34,495 nucleotides of DNA from contig CAYPHA010000048.1 in the NCBI GenBank assembly GCA_964410215.1, forward strand, positions 1 through 34,495, in the 5' to 3' direction. Positions 33,485-34,495 of this stretch are shown one piece after another. The notes under the pieces are model-generated. The model made no database searches. It saw only the letters and a program-made list of their open reading frames with translations, and was not told the DNA's origin. The position numbers were made by a program, and so were the translations under genes. This stretch comes from CAYPHA01 sp964410215. Its GTDB lineage: Bacteria > Calditrichota > Calditrichia > Calditrichales > CAYPHA01. How positions within the stretch are numbered: position 1 is the first letter of the stretch; every line of letters starts with the position of its first letter.

Positions 33485-33913
33485 ATGACAGGTGTATCCA
33501 AGAAACAAACGGATTTGGAAACACTGTATCAGGAAGAGTTGAAACAATTTGAAGATGCTCTGACGATATCGGAAAAAATGTTAGCCGAAGCCGACGGATT
33601 ATCAATCGAGCAGATCTCCGAACATGTGGCCTTCAGAGAGTCGATTATTGATACTATTAAATCCATCGAGTCCGATATTCGATCCTGGAGCAGGGAATCA
33701 GGACATGTTTTAAAAGAACGTTACGGTAAACGCATTGCACCGCTGGCAAAAAAATTAGTTGAGATTGATTCAAAAATTTATAAGATTCTTCAGGGCAAGA
33801 AATTAAAACTTGTCCAGAACTATTCTAAAACGGCTTCGGATTCAATTTATTCCAGGCAAAAAGCGATTGACCAGGAAAAAACATCAAAAATCGTCGATAT
33901 TCGACAGAAGTAG
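33485..33913 (+). CDS. Predicted flagellar chaperone, FlgN/FliT-like (weak)
   Basis: A 142-aa, nearly all-helical, charged protein with no enzyme motif. The N-terminal stretch LETLYQEELKQFEDALTISEKML and the repeated heptad-like pattern resemble FlgN/FliT export chaperones. Position fits both: FliT usually follows fliD, and FlgN is usually next to flgM, which is the next gene here. It starts 4 bp after flaG. The family call is inference from size, composition and place. Confidence 0.5.
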   Translation: MTGVSKKQTDLETLYQEELKQFEDALTISEKMLAEADGLSIEQISEHVAFRESIIDTIKSIESDIRSWSRESGHVLKERYGKRIAPLAKKLVEIDSKIYKILQGKKLKLVQNYSKTASDSIYSRQKAIDQEKTSKIVDIRQK

Positions 33914-33919
33914 GTGATT

Positions 33920-34291
33920 ATGGGCCCTATAAAAAATATAGCAGGCATGCCTGCCAATATTAACAAGGCGGAGAAAAATCCTAACCTGAAAAAAGCGGAA
34001 AACGAAATTGATCAGAAAAAAACCAAGGTTGGGAATAAAACATCCGGACCTGACAGCCTTGAGATTTCTTCCACTGCCAGAGAAATGCTGCTCATGAATG
34101 TGGAAGCGAACAATCCGCGTTTTATTAAGGAATTACTGGACGCGGAAACACTCGATACCGCTGAAATGGAAGCAATTAAAAAACGGATAACCGAAGGCTT
34201 CTATTCTGATCCGGAAGTCGTGGATAAAATCGTCGATAAGCTGTTCGAAATGCCGAATTTCGTTCCGAAAACATCGCGTTTTGACGAATAA
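33920..34291 (+). CDS. flgM: Anti-sigma-28 factor FlgM
   Basis: A 123-aa protein. The C-terminal part has EMEAIKKRITEGFYSDPEVVDKIVDKLF, the FlgM sigma-28-binding helix pattern, preceded by DSLEISSTAREML, another FlgM feature. The N-terminal half is Lys/Asn-rich and likely disordered, as in exported FlgM. It is longer than the usual about 95 aa. ATG at 33920 has TAGG upstream; GTG at 33914, two codons earlier, is less likely. It is the last gene before a terminator. FlgM holds the filament sigma factor inactive until the hook is complete. Confidence 0.82.
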   Translation: MGPIKNIAGMPANINKAEKNPNLKKAENEIDQKKTKVGNKTSGPDSLEISSTAREMLLMNVEANNPRFIKELLDAETLDTAEMEAIKKRITEGFYSDPEVVDKIVDKLFEMPNFVPKTSRFDE

Positions 34292-34324
34292 TATCGCGCC
34301 ATTACTTTCATCCATAAGAGCGCC

Positions 34325-34360
34325 AGCCTGAGGTTCTCAACCATGGACCTCAGGCTTTTG
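34325..34360 (+). terminator. Terminator after flgM
   Basis: AGCCTGAGGT and ACCTCAGGCT form perfect 10-bp arms around a 12-base loop, followed by TTT. It lies 33 bp after the flgM stop and closes the flagellar operon. No gene is seen from 34292 to the right edge. Confidence 0.75.
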
Positions 34361-34441
34361 GCCCGAAACCAATAGTCACCGCCAATCCCTGATCACTTTT
34401 TTCTTCCCACTTCCTGCTTTTCAATTAACGGCCCCCTGAAT

Positions 34442-34475
34442 CTTTTTTCTTTTTTCTTATTTCTCTTTTCTTAAT
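34442..34475 (-). repeat. Polypyrimidine tract with CTTTTTT heptamers
   Basis: Two perfect CTTTTTT units (34442-34455) followed by degenerate TC-rich copies. It is the complement of the GAAAAAA array at 3078-3105. It is intergenic and of unknown role. Confidence 0.6.
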
Positions 34476-34495
34476 CAAGCCCTTGTTCTCTTATC

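Overview
The window looks like the chromosome of a flagellated, Gram-negative-type bacterium. It carries an Omp85-type outer-membrane protein with a signal peptide, a polar-type flagellin/FliS/FliD/FlaG/FlgM block and sigma-54 regulation. Lysine is made by the LysW carrier-protein (alpha-aminoadipate) pathway, which is uncommon in bacteria outside Deinococcus-Thermus and some deep lineages. With TPR-glycosyltransferases and a kinase-like/Omp85 fusion, this suggests an FCB-group or neighbouring lineage (Calditrichota/Marinimicrobia/KSB1-like). That placement is inference. No rRNA, tRNA, IS element or CRISPR array was seen.

Layout. (1) 1-3105, nitrogen sensing: a truncated ammonium transporter gene and a PII gene read leftward from a recognisable -24/-12 promoter, facing a NifA-like sigma-54 activator gene. 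The intergenic region holds four TACA-N4-TGTA palindromes in two pairs, each pair spaced exactly 30 bp. (2) 3155-3544: a small four-helix membrane protein of unknown role. (3) 3669-9516, leftward: a compact lysine operon lysW-homocitrate synthase-lysX-lysY-(class II amidotransferase-like hydrolase)-lysZ-lysJ. Most genes overlap or touch. No LysK peptidase gene is present, and an EgtC/YafJ-like Ntn hydrolase is embedded where a LysW-lysine releasing enzyme would be useful. (4) 9804-16256, leftward: a complete trpE-G-D-C-F-B-A operon, with promoter, palindromes and mutually exclusive leader hairpins upstream of trpE. (5) 16671-23285, rightward: transketolase, an outer-membrane protein combining a CotH/HipA/Fam20-like motif pair with an Omp85 barrel, and an aspartase fused to an N-terminal cyclic-nucleotide-binding-type domain. 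(6) 23282-30163: a glycosyltransferase island (two different TPR-glycosyltransferase fusions, a GT-A-like protein, a GT4-like protein and a CgeB/DUF3880-like protein) plus a cupin, directly beside (7) 30374-34291: fliC, terminator, fliS-fliD-flaG-(FlgN/FliT-like)-flgM, terminator.

How the parts work together. The PII/Amt/NifA-like block senses and imports ammonium. The lys and trp operons are complete biosynthetic cassettes, except that homoaconitase, homoisocitrate dehydrogenase, the aminoadipate aminotransferase and LysK lie elsewhere or are replaced. The glycosyltransferase island is best read as a flagellin or surface-glycan modification locus. The most notable candidates for something new are the Ntn hydrolase in the LysW operon, the paired 30-bp-spaced palindromes beside the NifA-like gene, the kinase-like/Omp85 fusion and the cyclic-nucleotide-domain/aspartase fusion. 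All calls come from reading the sequence; no database search was run.
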